Origin: Clostridiaceae bacterium
GTDB taxonomy: Bacteria; Bacillota_A; Clostridia; Acetivibrionales; Acetivibrionaceae
Reading direction: 5' to 3'
Assembly: GCA_012513545.1 (NCBI GenBank)
Contig: JAAZCB010000393.1
Location: 1 to 14,912 of the forward strand
DNA: 14,912 nucleotides
In this document: one piece after another, positions 1 to 7,145 of the stretch
Numbering within the stretch: position 1 is the stretch's first letter
Layout of the letters: the number at the start of each line of letters is the position of its first letter
Translations under genes and position numbers: made by a program
Notes under the pieces: model-generated
What the model was told of the DNA's origin: nothing
The model's input: only the letters and a program-made list of their open reading frames with translations
The model's database searches: none

Positions 1-15
1 CTTATTTATACAATA

Positions 16-1695
16 TCATTCAACCTTTGTACCGGTAAAATAATGTTTTAGAATCTGTTCATAATCATATCCGTTGTTTGCCATTCCCTTGGCACCTTCC
101 TGGCTCATCCCGACACCGTGACCCCAGCCTTTTCCTGTAAAAGTGTAAACTGTAGGTACAAACGGTACCTTTTTTTCTTCCTTGGAAGAACTGATAATAA
201 TTGCACTTTTAGCACTATTACTTACTTCCTTAACCCCTTGTGCTGTTGCTACTTTTTTTCCTGCCAGCTGGATTTTCCGAATTTCTTCATCCGAACCGAT
301 CATTGAAACATCTGCATCTGAAGTTATGTCGTACCATTGGCTGTCAAGGCTTAAAAAACTCCGTGTGGCACCGTTTTTATACGTGCGTTCATCTGAGGCT
401 CCCCTTACCACAATTTCAATCGCTCTTCCTGCTTCAGACCTTTTTGTAATTTCCACACTTTTAATGTCACCGAGCTTGAAGCCTCTTTCTGTCATAATCT
501 GTTTAAGCTTCTGTGCAGTATAGGTTACCTCCCAGTTGTAATGCCACGAATTTCCGGATTCATATTTATCCTCAACACTCACAAGGTAGGGATAATCTTC
601 ACTTCCCCAGACATTTTTCACGTCTTCCGTACGTCCACCGCTCGAACTGAAGTAAAAAACTGCCGCAGGTTTTCCCTTGTATGTAACAATCTTTCCCTTT
701 GTATCATCAACAGCCTTGTTTGTCGCAGCCGTCTCACCATTTATACCTTTATAAACCTGTGAATAGGTGGTTGTGCACAAATTAAAGCCCAGTCTTGCAT
801 ATTTTGATAAATTATTTATAGTGTATGTCCTTGCTGATACCGCCTGAGCTTTTAATGCCTCCGGATGTGATCCTGCACCAATCTCATATGGTACAACGCC
901 ATAAAGATACTGATCCATCGGAACAACATTCACAAGTGTCATATCACTGCCCGAAAGCCTTTTAACCTCCAGCTCTCCCCTGTATCTTTTCTTGTCGTCG
1001 TTATCCAACCTGAACACCATCGGTGAAGCCTTTGGATTGGGACGAAGCTGAAACGCTCCTTTATTGCTGTCAAACATTAGCATAACTTCTCCATTTTTCG
1101 ATCCCGCAACAATTCTCGTGGGAGAAGGCGGTACTATATTGTAGTCATCTTTTCCCAATGTTGGGTCAAGTGAATATAGAATTGACTTTTTTGCATCATC
1201 TTCGCTTAAGTAAAAACCGGTCCAGATCTCCCATTTATCTGAATATACAGGGTATGCTGCTATTCCTTTTTGCTTGACCTGTGAAAGCTTGTTCCCAAGA
1301 GACTTGAGATCGGAATAATCCCCTCCGATCTTTATATGATATGCACCTATTTTCTCGCCATCAGGTGCTTTTCCTGTAGCGGGGTTATACTCTGTCAGCT
1401 TGCCGCCACTCTTTGAAAAGAAAGCATCCTTTCTTACTGTTATTGCGTTCGGTGTAACCTCCTCGGTTAAAACGGAAAAAACATTATCCTTGTAGCATCC
1501 GATCTGCAAACCCTTAGCCGAATCAATCTCAAAACTCGCTGCAGCACTATACTGTTTTGTTTCCGCATCATTAAAACAAAGCCCTATCCTTACCTTCTCC
1601 GGAACTCCATCGTATGCATATGCCCTGACACCCGAACACATGAAGACGGAAAGCACCAATAAAGCAACACAACTTTTAAATCTGAAGAATTTCAT
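16..1695 (-). CDS. SpoIID/LytB-domain secreted protein (peptidoglycan-acting, SpoIID family)
   Basis: The 559-residue protein starts with a signal peptide (basic MKFFRFK, hydrophobic core, cut probably near Ala26). Residues about 120-190 form a region with SPOR-like character (AAYPVYSDKWEIWTGFY). The SpoIID domain follows: VVPMDQYLYGVVPYEIGAG near 257-275, with Glu271 at the place of the family's catalytic glutamate, then HPEALKAQAVSARTY and the SSSGGRTE motif. The C-terminal signature WGHGVGMSQEGAKGMANNGY lies near 524-543. SpoIID proteins are lytic transglycosylases that act on denuded glycan strands during spore engulfment; LytB relatives modulate amidases. The start is fixed by GGAGGAG four bases before the ATG. 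Cys307 is present in LCTTTYSQVYKG, but the His and second Cys often seen in this motif are Tyr and Ser. At 559 residues it is longer than classical SpoIID (about 340), so it is more likely a paralogue than SpoIID itself. No terminator is visible before the window edge. Confidence 0.9.
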   Translation of the reverse strand: MKFFRFKSCVALLVLSVFMCSGVRAYAYDGVPEKVRIGLCFNDAETKQYSAAASFEIDSAKGLQIGCYKDNVFSVLTEEVTPNAITVRKDAFFSKSGGKLTEYNPATGKAPDGEKIGAYHIKIGGDYSDLKSLGNKLSQVKQKGIAAYPVYSDKWEIWTGFYLSEDDAKKSILYSLDPTLGKDDYNIVPPSPTRIVAGSKNGEVMLMFDSNKGAFQLRPNPKASPMVFRLDNDDKKRYRGELEVKRLSGSDMTLVNVVPMDQYLYGVVPYEIGAGSHPEALKAQAVSARTYTINNLSKYARLGFNLCTTTYSQVYKGINGETAATNKAVDDTKGKIVTYKGKPAAVFYFSSSGGRTEDVKNVWGSEDYPYLVSVEDKYESGNSWHYNWEVTYTAQKLKQIMTERGFKLGDIKSVEITKRSEAGRAIEIVVRGASDERTYKNGATRSFLSLDSQWYDITSDADVSMIGSDEEIRKIQLAGKKVATAQGVKEVSNSAKSAIIISSSKEEKKVPFVPTVYTFTGKGWGHGVGMSQEGAKGMANNGYDYEQILKHYFTGTKVE

Positions 1696-1841
1696 ACTAC
1701 TCCTCCACTTTTATCTTTAGTAATAAATTATAACTTTTTTCACAAAAAAGCATATATATCTGATTAATTCGACAAAAGCTTCCATTTCCCTGCCTTGTAA
1801 CACAAATGTAAAATTTTCTTCCAACAGCATCTTTTGTATTT

Positions 1842-1903
1842 TTGTCGGTTTTTGTGTTATCTGACTATAATGTATTTATTTACATCATAAAATGCGATAT
1901 AAT
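1842..1903 (+). promoter_or_regulatory. Candidate promoter(s) for the small membrane protein gene
   Basis: TTGTCG at 1842-1847 and TATAAT at 1866-1871 are separated by 18 bases, a plausible sigma-A promoter for the gene at 1963. A second TATAAT at 1898-1903 lacks a correctly spaced -35 box. This AT-rich 267-base divergent gap also holds the leader of the minus-strand SpoIID-like gene, for which I could not identify a convincing promoter. Confidence 0.35.
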
Positions 1904-1962
1904 ATGTTTATTGAGTTTATATATTTGCATATGTAATTTGGTAGTAATTAGGTGAGGGGATT

Positions 1963-2409
1963 ATGTCAAATAAGAAAATAATAGGCGTGCATATCTTAAT
2001 AATTGGCTTATGTGTGTTGTTTATACTATATAATATATATGCTTTACTTATAGCTTCCATTATGACAAAGCCTACATACATAGAAACAGGATTTACTAAG
2101 GAAAGAGTGGAAATGCTTGAGGAAAGATATGACTTAAAAATACCGGAGGATTCTGTTTTCGTTAGTGGCTATTATGACAATGCATTTGTAGATAGTTCAA
2201 TATATATCACTTTTAAAGTACCTGAAGACAAGTTTGAAAGTATATTTTTACATGGCTGGTACACCTCAACTGACATTGATGGAAATAAACTCAATAATGA
2301 ATATACATATACAGGAGAAATGTATACTTCGCTAACCTATGGGGAGTCGGAAAATGGCTACATAACTGCTAATTTTATCGGCAGACATCCCGGAGACTCA
2401 CATAAATAA
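1963..2409 (+). CDS. Small membrane-anchored protein of unknown function
   Basis: This encodes 148 residues. One hydrophobic segment (about residues 6-33, IIGVHILIIGLCVLFILYNI and onward) would anchor the protein in the membrane. The remaining 115 or so residues are polar, rich in Tyr, Glu, Asp and Thr, and probably face outward. The soluble part has helix-like TKERVEMLEERYDL, then strand-like stretches (SIYITFKVPEDKF, NGYITANFIG). There are no cysteines or known catalytic motifs, and I do not recognise the family. The start is supported by AGGTGAGGG at 1950-1958, ahead of the ATG. It stands alone: divergent from the SpoIID-like gene and separated from the lysine cluster by that cluster's own promoter. 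Confidence that it is a real gene is good; function is unknown. Confidence 0.75.
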   Translation: MSNKKIIGVHILIIGLCVLFILYNIYALLIASIMTKPTYIETGFTKERVEMLEERYDLKIPEDSVFVSGYYDNAFVDSSIYITFKVPEDKFESIFLHGWYTSTDIDGNKLNNEYTYTGEMYTSLTYGESENGYITANFIGRHPGDSHK

Positions 2410-2481
2410 CATTATTTCCTATAAATTCTGATGTCACATAAACATCCAATTTATAATAATAATATATTATATAAAAAAGAA

Positions 2482-2510
2482 TTGACACTATAACCTCCAG
2501 ATGTTAGAAT
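2482..2510 (+). promoter_or_regulatory. Sigma-A promoter of the lysine/DAP cluster
   Basis: TTGACA (2482-2487) is followed after 17 bases by TAGAAT (2505-2510), with a TG one base upstream of the -10 box (extended -10). Transcription would start near 2517, just ahead of the riboswitch aptamer at 2531, so the spacing fits a riboswitch leader exactly. Confidence 0.8.
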
Positions 2511-2530
2511 AGTTTAAAATAATAATTAAT

Positions 2531-2694
2531 GATAGAGGTGCAGTTTTCATTAGTATGTCTTTGGAAAAGTGTAGGCTTTAATGAAAAAGACAAAAAGGGT
2601 AAACTGCCGAAGGATGTATTTCCTACATGAATGCATTCTGGTCATACGGTTAATAGCTGTATGATTGTCATCAAATGTTTGATGGAGCGCTATC
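2531..2694 (+). promoter_or_regulatory. Lysine riboswitch (L box) aptamer
   Basis: The aptamer opens with GATAGAGGTGC at 2531 and closes with GGAGCGCTATC ending at 2694, so GATAG pairs with CTATC as P1. Inside are the L-box hallmarks: TTAGTA near 2550, AAAGGGTAAACTGCCGAAGG ending at 2613, CTGGTCAT near 2638, and GATTGTCATC near 2663. Two outer helices are readable: CATACGG (2643-2649) with CTGTATG, and CATCAA with TTGATG (about 2669-2684). L boxes bind free lysine and switch off lysine genes in Firmicutes; the position directly before asd agrees. The family assignment is from motif order and pairing, read by eye. Confidence 0.92.
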
Positions 2695-2753
2695 AGTTCA
2701 AATTGAAAATATGCAGCAATAAATTGGCTGCATTAATAAATACAAGTGAACTG
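2694..2753 (+). promoter_or_regulatory. Antiterminator of the lysine riboswitch
   Basis: CAGTTCA (2694-2700), directly after P1, is the exact complement of TGAACTG (2747-2753). The latter runs into the 5' arm of the terminator at 2753, so the pairing would compete at the base of that hairpin. A local hairpin, ATGCAGC (2711-2717) with GCTGCAT (2727-2733), sits inside the loop and brings the two arms together. Without lysine the CAGTTCA arm can pair and block termination; with lysine P1 forms. The mechanism is inferred from complementarity. Confidence 0.7.
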
Positions 2754-2780
2754 CTGGTAACCATACCAGCTTTTTTATTT
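2753..2780 (+). terminator. Riboswitch-controlled intrinsic terminator
   Basis: GCTGGTA (2753-2759), loop ACCA, TACCAGC (2764-2770), then six T residues from 2771. This perfect 7-bp hairpin with a U-tract ends 40 bases before the asd start and is the expression platform of the upstream L box. Confidence 0.88.
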
Positions 2781-2820
2781 ATAGGATGAGGCTTTAAATA
2801 ATAATTAGGAGGAAATTACA

Positions 2821-3819
2821 ATGAAAAAAGTTAATTTGGCCGTAGTAGGAGCAACTGGAATGGTAGGCAGAACATTTTTAAAAGTATTGGAAGAAAGAAA
2901 TTTACCTATAGAAAATATATATTTCTTCTCTTCAAGCCGTTCCGCAGGTTCAACCATAACCTTCAACGGGAAGGACTATAAAGTAGAAGAATTGACTGAA
3001 AACTCCTTTGACAGAGGCATAGATATAGCTTTATTTTCAGCAGGCGGAGGTACAAGTGAAAAGTTCGCCCCCATTGCAGCTTCGAAGGGATGCGTGGTTG
3101 TAGACAACAGCAGCCAATGGAGAATGGACCCGACAGTTCCCCTTGTTGTACCTGAAGTTAACCCGGGAGATATTTCCTGGCACAAAGGCATTATTGCAAA
3201 CCCAAACTGCTCTACAATCCAGGCAGTAGTCGCATTAAAGCCTTTACATGACAAATACAAAATCAAAAGAATCGTGTATTCGACATACCAAGCTGTTTCC
3301 GGAGCCGGTATGAAAGGCTATAGTGACCTTGAAAACGGACTTAAGGGAGAAGCTCCACAAAAGTTCACTCATCCTATAGCAGGTAACTGTCTGCCTCATA
3401 TCGATGTTTTCCTTCCAGACGGGTATACTAAGGAAGAAATCAAGATGGTTAATGAAACCAGAAAAATATTGGGAGATCAAAACCTCAAGATAACTGCTAC
3501 TACAGTCAGAGTACCTGTATTCAATGGGCACAGCGAATCTATCAATGTGGAATTTGAAAAGCAGTTTGACCTTGATGAATTAAAAGAGGTATTGGCTAAA
3601 GCACCAGGCATAATTGTACAGGATGACCCGCAGAACAATGTGTATCCTATGCCGCTGAATGCTTCCGGAAAGGACGAAACCTTCGTAGGCAGAATCCGCC
3701 GCGACGATAGCGTTGAAAGTGGAGTAAACCTCTGGGTCGTAGCAGACAATATCAGAAAAGGTGCCGCAACCAATGCTGTTCAGATAGCCCAGGAACTCAT
3801 TAAAATGTGGAATAAGTAA
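2821..3819 (+). CDS. asd: Aspartate-semialdehyde dehydrogenase
   Basis: Asd reduces L-aspartyl-4-phosphate to aspartate semialdehyde with NADPH, the branch point to lysine/diaminopimelate and to threonine/methionine. The 332-residue product has the N-terminal dinucleotide-binding loop GATGMVG (10-16). The active-site cysteine is in NPNCST (Cys130), and the catalytic histidine is in RVPVFNGHSE (His237). SSQWRMD near residue 100 belongs to the phosphate-binding region. Length is normal for the bacterial family (about 330-370). The start is set by AGGAGG, eight bases upstream of the ATG. It is the first gene after the L-box leader, so its transcription should fall when lysine is plentiful. A 110-base gap without a clear terminator leads to dapA. 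Confidence 0.97.
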   Translation: MKKVNLAVVGATGMVGRTFLKVLEERNLPIENIYFFSSSRSAGSTITFNGKDYKVEELTENSFDRGIDIALFSAGGGTSEKFAPIAASKGCVVVDNSSQWRMDPTVPLVVPEVNPGDISWHKGIIANPNCSTIQAVVALKPLHDKYKIKRIVYSTYQAVSGAGMKGYSDLENGLKGEAPQKFTHPIAGNCLPHIDVFLPDGYTKEEIKMVNETRKILGDQNLKITATTVRVPVFNGHSESINVEFEKQFDLDELKEVLAKAPGIIVQDDPQNNVYPMPLNASGKDETFVGRIRRDDSVESGVNLWVVADNIRKGAATNAVQIAQELIKMWNK

Positions 3820-3929
3820 TCCTTATTATTTTCACATAACAGATTTCTATTGTAAAATTGCATTAATTAAACCTCTAATTGTGAATATATTTTATATAGA
3901 AGTTATTAAACAATGAAAGGATGTTTTTT

Positions 3930-4811
3930 ATGAGAAAGCCAGTATTTACCGGTGCAGGAGTAGCAATAATAACACCCTTTACCGATAATGGTATTGATTT
4001 TGAAAAATTGGGAGAGCTTATCGAATTTCAGATAAAAGAAGGCATTGACTCGATTATTATTTGCGGAACTACCGGCGAAGCATCAACCATGCCTGACGAA
4101 GAGCATAAGTCTGCAATCAGGTACGCAGTTGATAAAGTCAACAAGCGAGTACCTGTCATTGCAGGAACAGGCAGTAATGACACAAAGCATGCCGTTGACT
4201 TAAGCAAATATGCGCAGGAAGTTGGCGCAGATGCAATTTTAAGCGTAACGCCATACTACAATAAAACAACCCAGAAAGGTCTGTACGAGCATTTCAGGAT
4301 AATTGCAAACAGCATAAAAATACCTGTTATTCTGTACAATGTTCCGTCAAGAACAAACCTTAATATTGATCCTCAGACTCTAAAAGCGCTGTCTGAAATA
4401 GAAAACATTACTGCTATTAAAGAATGCAACTTAAATCAGGTCGGAGAAATAATAAAGCTTTGTGGAAAGGATTTTGCTATTTATTCCGGAAACGATGATC
4501 AGGTCCTGCCCCTTTTGGCTTTTGGAGGAGTAGGAGTTATATCCGTTATGGCTAATATAATACCTAAAAAAGCCCATGATCTGGTCGCCAAATTTCTTTC
4601 CGGTGATATCGAAGGCAGCAGGAATATCCAACTTGACCTTATTGAGCTTATTAAGGCCTTATTTATAGAAGTAAGCCCGATTCCCGTTAAGGCGGCTATG
4701 AACCTAATGGGAATGGAGGTTGGAAAATGTCGTCTGCCTCTGGTGGATATGAGCGACAAGAATCTGGGAATACTAAGAGAAACGTTGAGTAATTACGGTC
4801 TTATAAAGTGA
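3930..4811 (+). CDS. dapA: 4-hydroxy-tetrahydrodipicolinate synthase
   Basis: DapA condenses pyruvate with aspartate semialdehyde, the committed step to diaminopimelate and lysine, in the cytoplasm, usually as a tetramer. From the start chosen here the protein has 293 residues, a typical length. It shows the pyruvate-binding CGTTGEAST motif (Cys45-Thr53), the catalytic-triad tyrosine in LYNVPSRTN (Tyr136), and the Schiff-base lysine in ITAIKECN (Lys164). The ATG at 3930 is preferred over the in-frame ATG at 3921: GAAAGG at 3915-3920 abuts the earlier codon but is nine bases from the later one, and [12 protein letters not shown] matches the usual N-terminus. It uses the Asd product and supplies the DapB substrate, so it fits the cluster. 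Confidence 0.96.
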   Translation: MRKPVFTGAGVAIITPFTDNGIDFEKLGELIEFQIKEGIDSIIICGTTGEASTMPDEEHKSAIRYAVDKVNKRVPVIAGTGSNDTKHAVDLSKYAQEVGADAILSVTPYYNKTTQKGLYEHFRIIANSIKIPVILYNVPSRTNLNIDPQTLKALSEIENITAIKECNLNQVGEIIKLCGKDFAIYSGNDDQVLPLLAFGGVGVISVMANIIPKKAHDLVAKFLSGDIEGSRNIQLDLIELIKALFIEVSPIPVKAAMNLMGMEVGKCRLPLVDMSDKNLGILRETLSNYGLIK

Positions 4812-4814
4812 TTT

Positions 4815-4840
4815 AAACGCCGTATTAATACGGCGTTTTC
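4815..4840 (+). terminator. Perfect palindrome/hairpin between dapA and dapB
   Basis: Positions 4815-4838 form a perfect 24-nt inverted repeat (arms AAACGCCGTA and TACGGCGTTT around TTAA), starting three bases after the dapA stop. It is followed only by TTCCTT rather than a long T run. It could be a weak terminator that lowers dapB expression, an mRNA 3'-end stabiliser, or a dyad binding site. Terminator is the best guess. Confidence 0.55.
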
Positions 4841-4920
4841 CTTATAACGTTCAAGCAGTATTTATGACTGTAGTTTTATATATTTTTTTAAACTAATAGA
4901 AAAAAGGAAGTGCTTCTCAA

Positions 4921-5679
4921 ATGATAAATGTTTTACTAAGCGGATGCAACGGAAAAATGGGCCAGGTAATAACAAGGCTTTCGGAACAAAGAGATAATCT
5001 AAGGATTTGTGCCGGTTATGACCTTAATTCATCAATAAAGAATTCATACCCGGTTTTCAGTGACCTTAAGAAATGTGATGTACAAATTGACGTTATTATT
5101 GATTTCTCACATCCATCAGCTTTGGAACCATTAATTGAATTTGCCCTGAACAGAAAAATACCTGCAGTTATTTCAACAACCGGACTTAACCCCGAACAGG
5201 TAAAGATGCTAAGAGACGTATCAAAATATATACCGATATTCTTTTCAGCCAATATGTCTCTGGGCGTGAATCTGCTTATAGACCTGGTGAAAAAAGCCGC
5301 AAGGGTACTAGAAGACAATTTTGACATTGAAATTGTGGAAAAACACCATAACCAGAAAATAGACGCACCAAGCGGCACAGCCTTGGCTATTGCCGATGCA
5401 ATAAACACTGCCCTTAGTGAACCGCAGGAATACATATACGACAGGCATTCAAGAAGAAAAAAGAGGAGCAAGAAAGAAATCGGAATGCATGCTGTGCGTG
5501 GCGGTACAATAGTTGGAGACCATAGTGTCATATTTGCAGGTAATGATGAAATAATTGAGATAAACCATATTGCAACTTCAAAAGAGATTTTTGCTGTTGG
5601 CTCTTTAAACGCAGCTGCATTTTTATATGACAAAAAGCCCGGTATGTATAGCATGGATGATCTTATTGGCAGCAAATAA
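4921..5679 (+). CDS. dapB: 4-hydroxy-tetrahydrodipicolinate reductase
   Basis: DapB reduces the DapA product to tetrahydrodipicolinate with NAD(P)H. The 252-residue protein begins with the nucleotide-binding loop SGCNGKMGQ (Gly8, Gly11, Gly14). The active-site motif VEKHHNQKIDAPSGTAL carries His142, His143 and Lys146 in the positions of the E. coli catalytic His159, His160 and Lys163. RSKKEIGMHAVRGGTIVGDH and the C-terminal NAAAFL stretch are also typical. Length is normal. GGAAG about ten bases before the ATG is the ribosome site. The gene is separated from dapA by a palindrome and about 80 further bases, so it may also have a weak promoter of its own; none stands out. A 69-base gap leads to the ACT-domain gene. 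Confidence 0.96.
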   Translation: MINVLLSGCNGKMGQVITRLSEQRDNLRICAGYDLNSSIKNSYPVFSDLKKCDVQIDVIIDFSHPSALEPLIEFALNRKIPAVISTTGLNPEQVKMLRDVSKYIPIFFSANMSLGVNLLIDLVKKAARVLEDNFDIEIVEKHHNQKIDAPSGTALAIADAINTALSEPQEYIYDRHSRRKKRSKKEIGMHAVRGGTIVGDHSVIFAGNDEIIEINHIATSKEIFAVGSLNAAAFLYDKKPGMYSMDDLIGSK

Positions 5680-5748
5680 AGAGCTTCGGGAAATGGCCCT
5701 AAATAATACCGTTTTATTTAATAAATTTATCAGGAGGTGTTTATACAT

Positions 5749-6222
5749 ATGTCCCAAAAGCCTGTTACAGATATTGATGTCTACTATAATATAGCATTGA
5801 TAACATTGGATAATCTGCCTGACGATATCATGCTGATATCGCAAATTTTTTCATCAATTGCCAGTGAAGGAATTAATATCGATATGGTAAGCAAAGCTCC
5901 GCCCTACAGGGGATCGGTAAACATATCCTTCAGCATTTCCTCAGATGACCTTGTAAAGGCTATTAAAACCTTAAACAAGTATAAAGAATCAGTTCATAAT
6001 CTTGTAATTGAAGTTGACGCGTATAACACCAAAATTTCAGTTTTCGGCAAAGAGATGAAAAACATTCCCGGTGTAGCTGCGAGGCTGTTCACCGTACTTG
6101 CAGCCGAAGGTATCCAGATTAAGCTTGTTACTACGTCCGAGGTTGATATATCTTACCTGATAGATGAAAAAGATGTTGATAAGGCAATTGATTCGATTAA
6201 AAAAGAGTTTTCACTGACATAA
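5749..6222 (+). CDS. Stand-alone tandem ACT-domain protein resembling the aspartokinase regulatory subunit
   Basis: The 157-residue protein consists almost only of two ACT domains (about residues 12-80 and 88-155). The second, KISVFGKEMKNIPGVAARLF continuing to STLID-like SYLIDEKDVDKAI, closely follows the C-terminal ACT domain of aspartokinase (LysC); I compare with B. subtilis LysC from memory. There is no kinase domain. ACT domains bind amino acids and regulate partner enzymes; in B. subtilis the aspartokinase beta subunit is a similar tail made from an internal start within lysC. Here a separate gene sits at the end of a lysine cluster. The first ACT domain lacks the usual PG turn (LPDD instead). 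AGGAGGTG at 5732-5739 selects the ATG at 5749 over an in-frame GTG at 5737, which lies inside that site. A role as regulatory partner of an aspartokinase encoded elsewhere is inference. Confidence 0.85.
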   Translation: MSQKPVTDIDVYYNIALITLDNLPDDIMLISQIFSSIASEGINIDMVSKAPPYRGSVNISFSISSDDLVKAIKTLNKYKESVHNLVIEVDAYNTKISVFGKEMKNIPGVAARLFTVLAAEGIQIKLVTTSEVDISYLIDEKDVDKAIDSIKKEFSLT

Positions 6223-6234
6223 AATGTTTTTCTT

Positions 6235-6296
6235 ATGAAAACGCCCTTTACAAAAGGCAAAGGGCACAAACTCCAAGCCCTTTGCCTGATTTTCAT
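6235..6296. terminator. Strong, possibly bidirectional terminator between convergent genes
   Basis: AGGCAAAGGGC (6255-6265) pairs perfectly over 11 bp with GCCCTTTGCCT (6277-6287). Outer arms ATGAAAA (6235-6241) and TTTTCAT (6290-6296) can extend the structure and give T-rich flanks on both strands. It ends the lysine cluster and probably also the minus-strand adenosyltransferase gene at 6319. An alternative hairpin, GCCCTTT (6243-6249) with AAAGGGC (6259-6265), competes for the same arm. Confidence 0.85.
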
Positions 6297-6318
6297 TTAC
6301 TAAATGTTTCACTATTTT

Positions 6319-6849
6319 CTAAAACTCTATTCCTTTCCTTGCGCTTATACCCTTCTCGAACGGGTGCTTGACCATGACAACCTCGGAAACATAGTCCGCC
6401 AGTTCTTTTATTCTATCCGGTACGTTCCTGCCGGTCATTATTATTTCCATCCCGGAAGGCTTGCCTTCAAGAAGGTCTGCAACACATTCCACATCAATCA
6501 GACCGTTTCCAATAGCTGCCATAATCTCATCGAGTATTAATACATCACACTGCTTATCACTGACAACTTTTTTTGCAAACCCAAAAGCTTCCTTTATTTC
6601 ATCCTTAAGTTCAGCTATTTCATGTTCATTAAGGGTCCAGATAAAGCCTCTTTCCTTCTCAAACCTGAATACCATAAACTGCGGTTCTAGCCTTTTTATA
6701 GCGTTTAATTCGCCTGTATCGCTGCTTTTTAGAAACTGTATCATATAAACCTTAAGGCCTCTTCCACATGCTCTTATGCCCTGTCCTAAAGCCGCAGTCG
6801 TCTTGCCCTTGCCGTCGCCGGTATAAACCTGAATCAATCCTTTTTCCAT
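6319..6849 (-). CDS. cobO: Corrinoid (cob(I)yrinic acid a,c-diamide) adenosyltransferase, CobO/BtuR family
   Basis: CobO/BtuR enzymes transfer the adenosyl group of ATP to the cobalt of reduced corrinoids, making the adenosylcobalamin form used in synthesis and salvage. The 176-residue product has the family P-loop GDGKGKTTAALG (about residues 11-22), the stretch GRGLKVYMIQFLKSS, DVLILDEIMAAI (Walker B-like) in the middle, and IIMTGRNVPD near 135-145. The C-terminal VKHPFEKGISARKGIEF is the usual ending for this family. Length is normal (about 175-200). GGGAG sits seven bases before the ATG. It is convergent with the lysine cluster and has no cobalamin neighbours here; no cobalamin riboswitch is visible in the 200 bases upstream. 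CobO and BtuR cannot be separated from sequence alone, so the symbol is provisional. Confidence 0.93.
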   Translation of the reverse strand: MEKGLIQVYTGDGKGKTTAALGQGIRACGRGLKVYMIQFLKSSDTGELNAIKRLEPQFMVFRFEKERGFIWTLNEHEIAELKDEIKEAFGFAKKVVSDKQCDVLILDEIMAAIGNGLIDVECVADLLEGKPSGMEIIMTGRNVPDRIKELADYVSEVVMVKHPFEKGISARKGIEF

Positions 6850-6956
6850 TTGTCTCCCACTCTTTATAAGTTATTCACTATATTTTAACAATAGTTTTCT
6901 TGATTTTCAATCAAATTATTTCATTATTTTCCCCATAAAAAATATTATAAAAAGTA

Positions 6957-6985
6957 TTGACATAAGTTTAATATGTTAGTATAAT
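6957..6985 (+). promoter_or_regulatory. Consensus promoter of the tRNA-Leu gene
   Basis: TTGACA (6957-6962), a 17-base spacer and TATAAT (6980-6985) form a perfect sigma-A promoter. Transcription would begin near 6992, giving a leader of about 66 bases that is processed off the tRNA at 7058. Confidence 0.88.
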
Positions 6986-7057
6986 TTATTATGCTGAATC
7001 GCGAAACCCTTGTAAATTAACTTTTAGGGCTATCGATACAGGTGGAATTATTAATAT

Positions 7058-7140
7058 GCGGTCGTGGTGGAATTGGCAGACACGTACGTTTGAGGGGCGT
7101 ATGGGCGACCATGTGGGTTCAAGTCCCACCGTCCGCACCA
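7058..7140 (+). tRNA. tRNA-Leu (anticodon GAG)
   Basis: This is an 83-nt tRNA with encoded CCA (7138-7140). The anticodon stem TACGT (7085-7089) pairs with GCGTA (7097-7101) around the loop TTGAGGG, giving anticodon GAG (7092-7094), which reads leucine CTC/CTT codons. The T arm is GTGGG-TTCAAGT-CCCAC (7113-7129). The variable arm, TGG-GCGA-CCA, is a short class II arm, and the D arm contains AATTGGCAGAC as expected for leucine tRNAs. The acceptor stem GCGGTCG/CGTCCGC pairs except for a T-T opposition at the fifth pair (7062 with 7132). Confidence 0.95.
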
Positions 7141-7145
7141 AAGTG

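Noticed and set aside
1799..1858. Inverted repeat AACACAAA / TTTGTGTT in the divergent gap
   Set aside because: The arms are only eight bases with a 44-base loop in AT-rich DNA; not above what chance gives.
5016..5675. 219-codon open frame on the minus strand across dapB
   Set aside because: It lies fully antisense to a clear dapB with all catalytic motifs, has no ribosome site and does not resemble a known protein; it is a shadow of dapB codon use. The same applies to the open frames antisense to asd and dapA.
5737..5748. GTG at 5737 as start of the ACT-domain protein
   Set aside because: The codon falls inside the AGGAGGTG ribosome site; the ATG at 5749 has correct spacing.
6863..6891. 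Minus-strand promoter TTGTTA-N17-TATAAA for the adenosyltransferase gene
   Set aside because: Transcription would start inside the ribosome site of the gene, leaving almost no leader; more likely an AT-rich coincidence.
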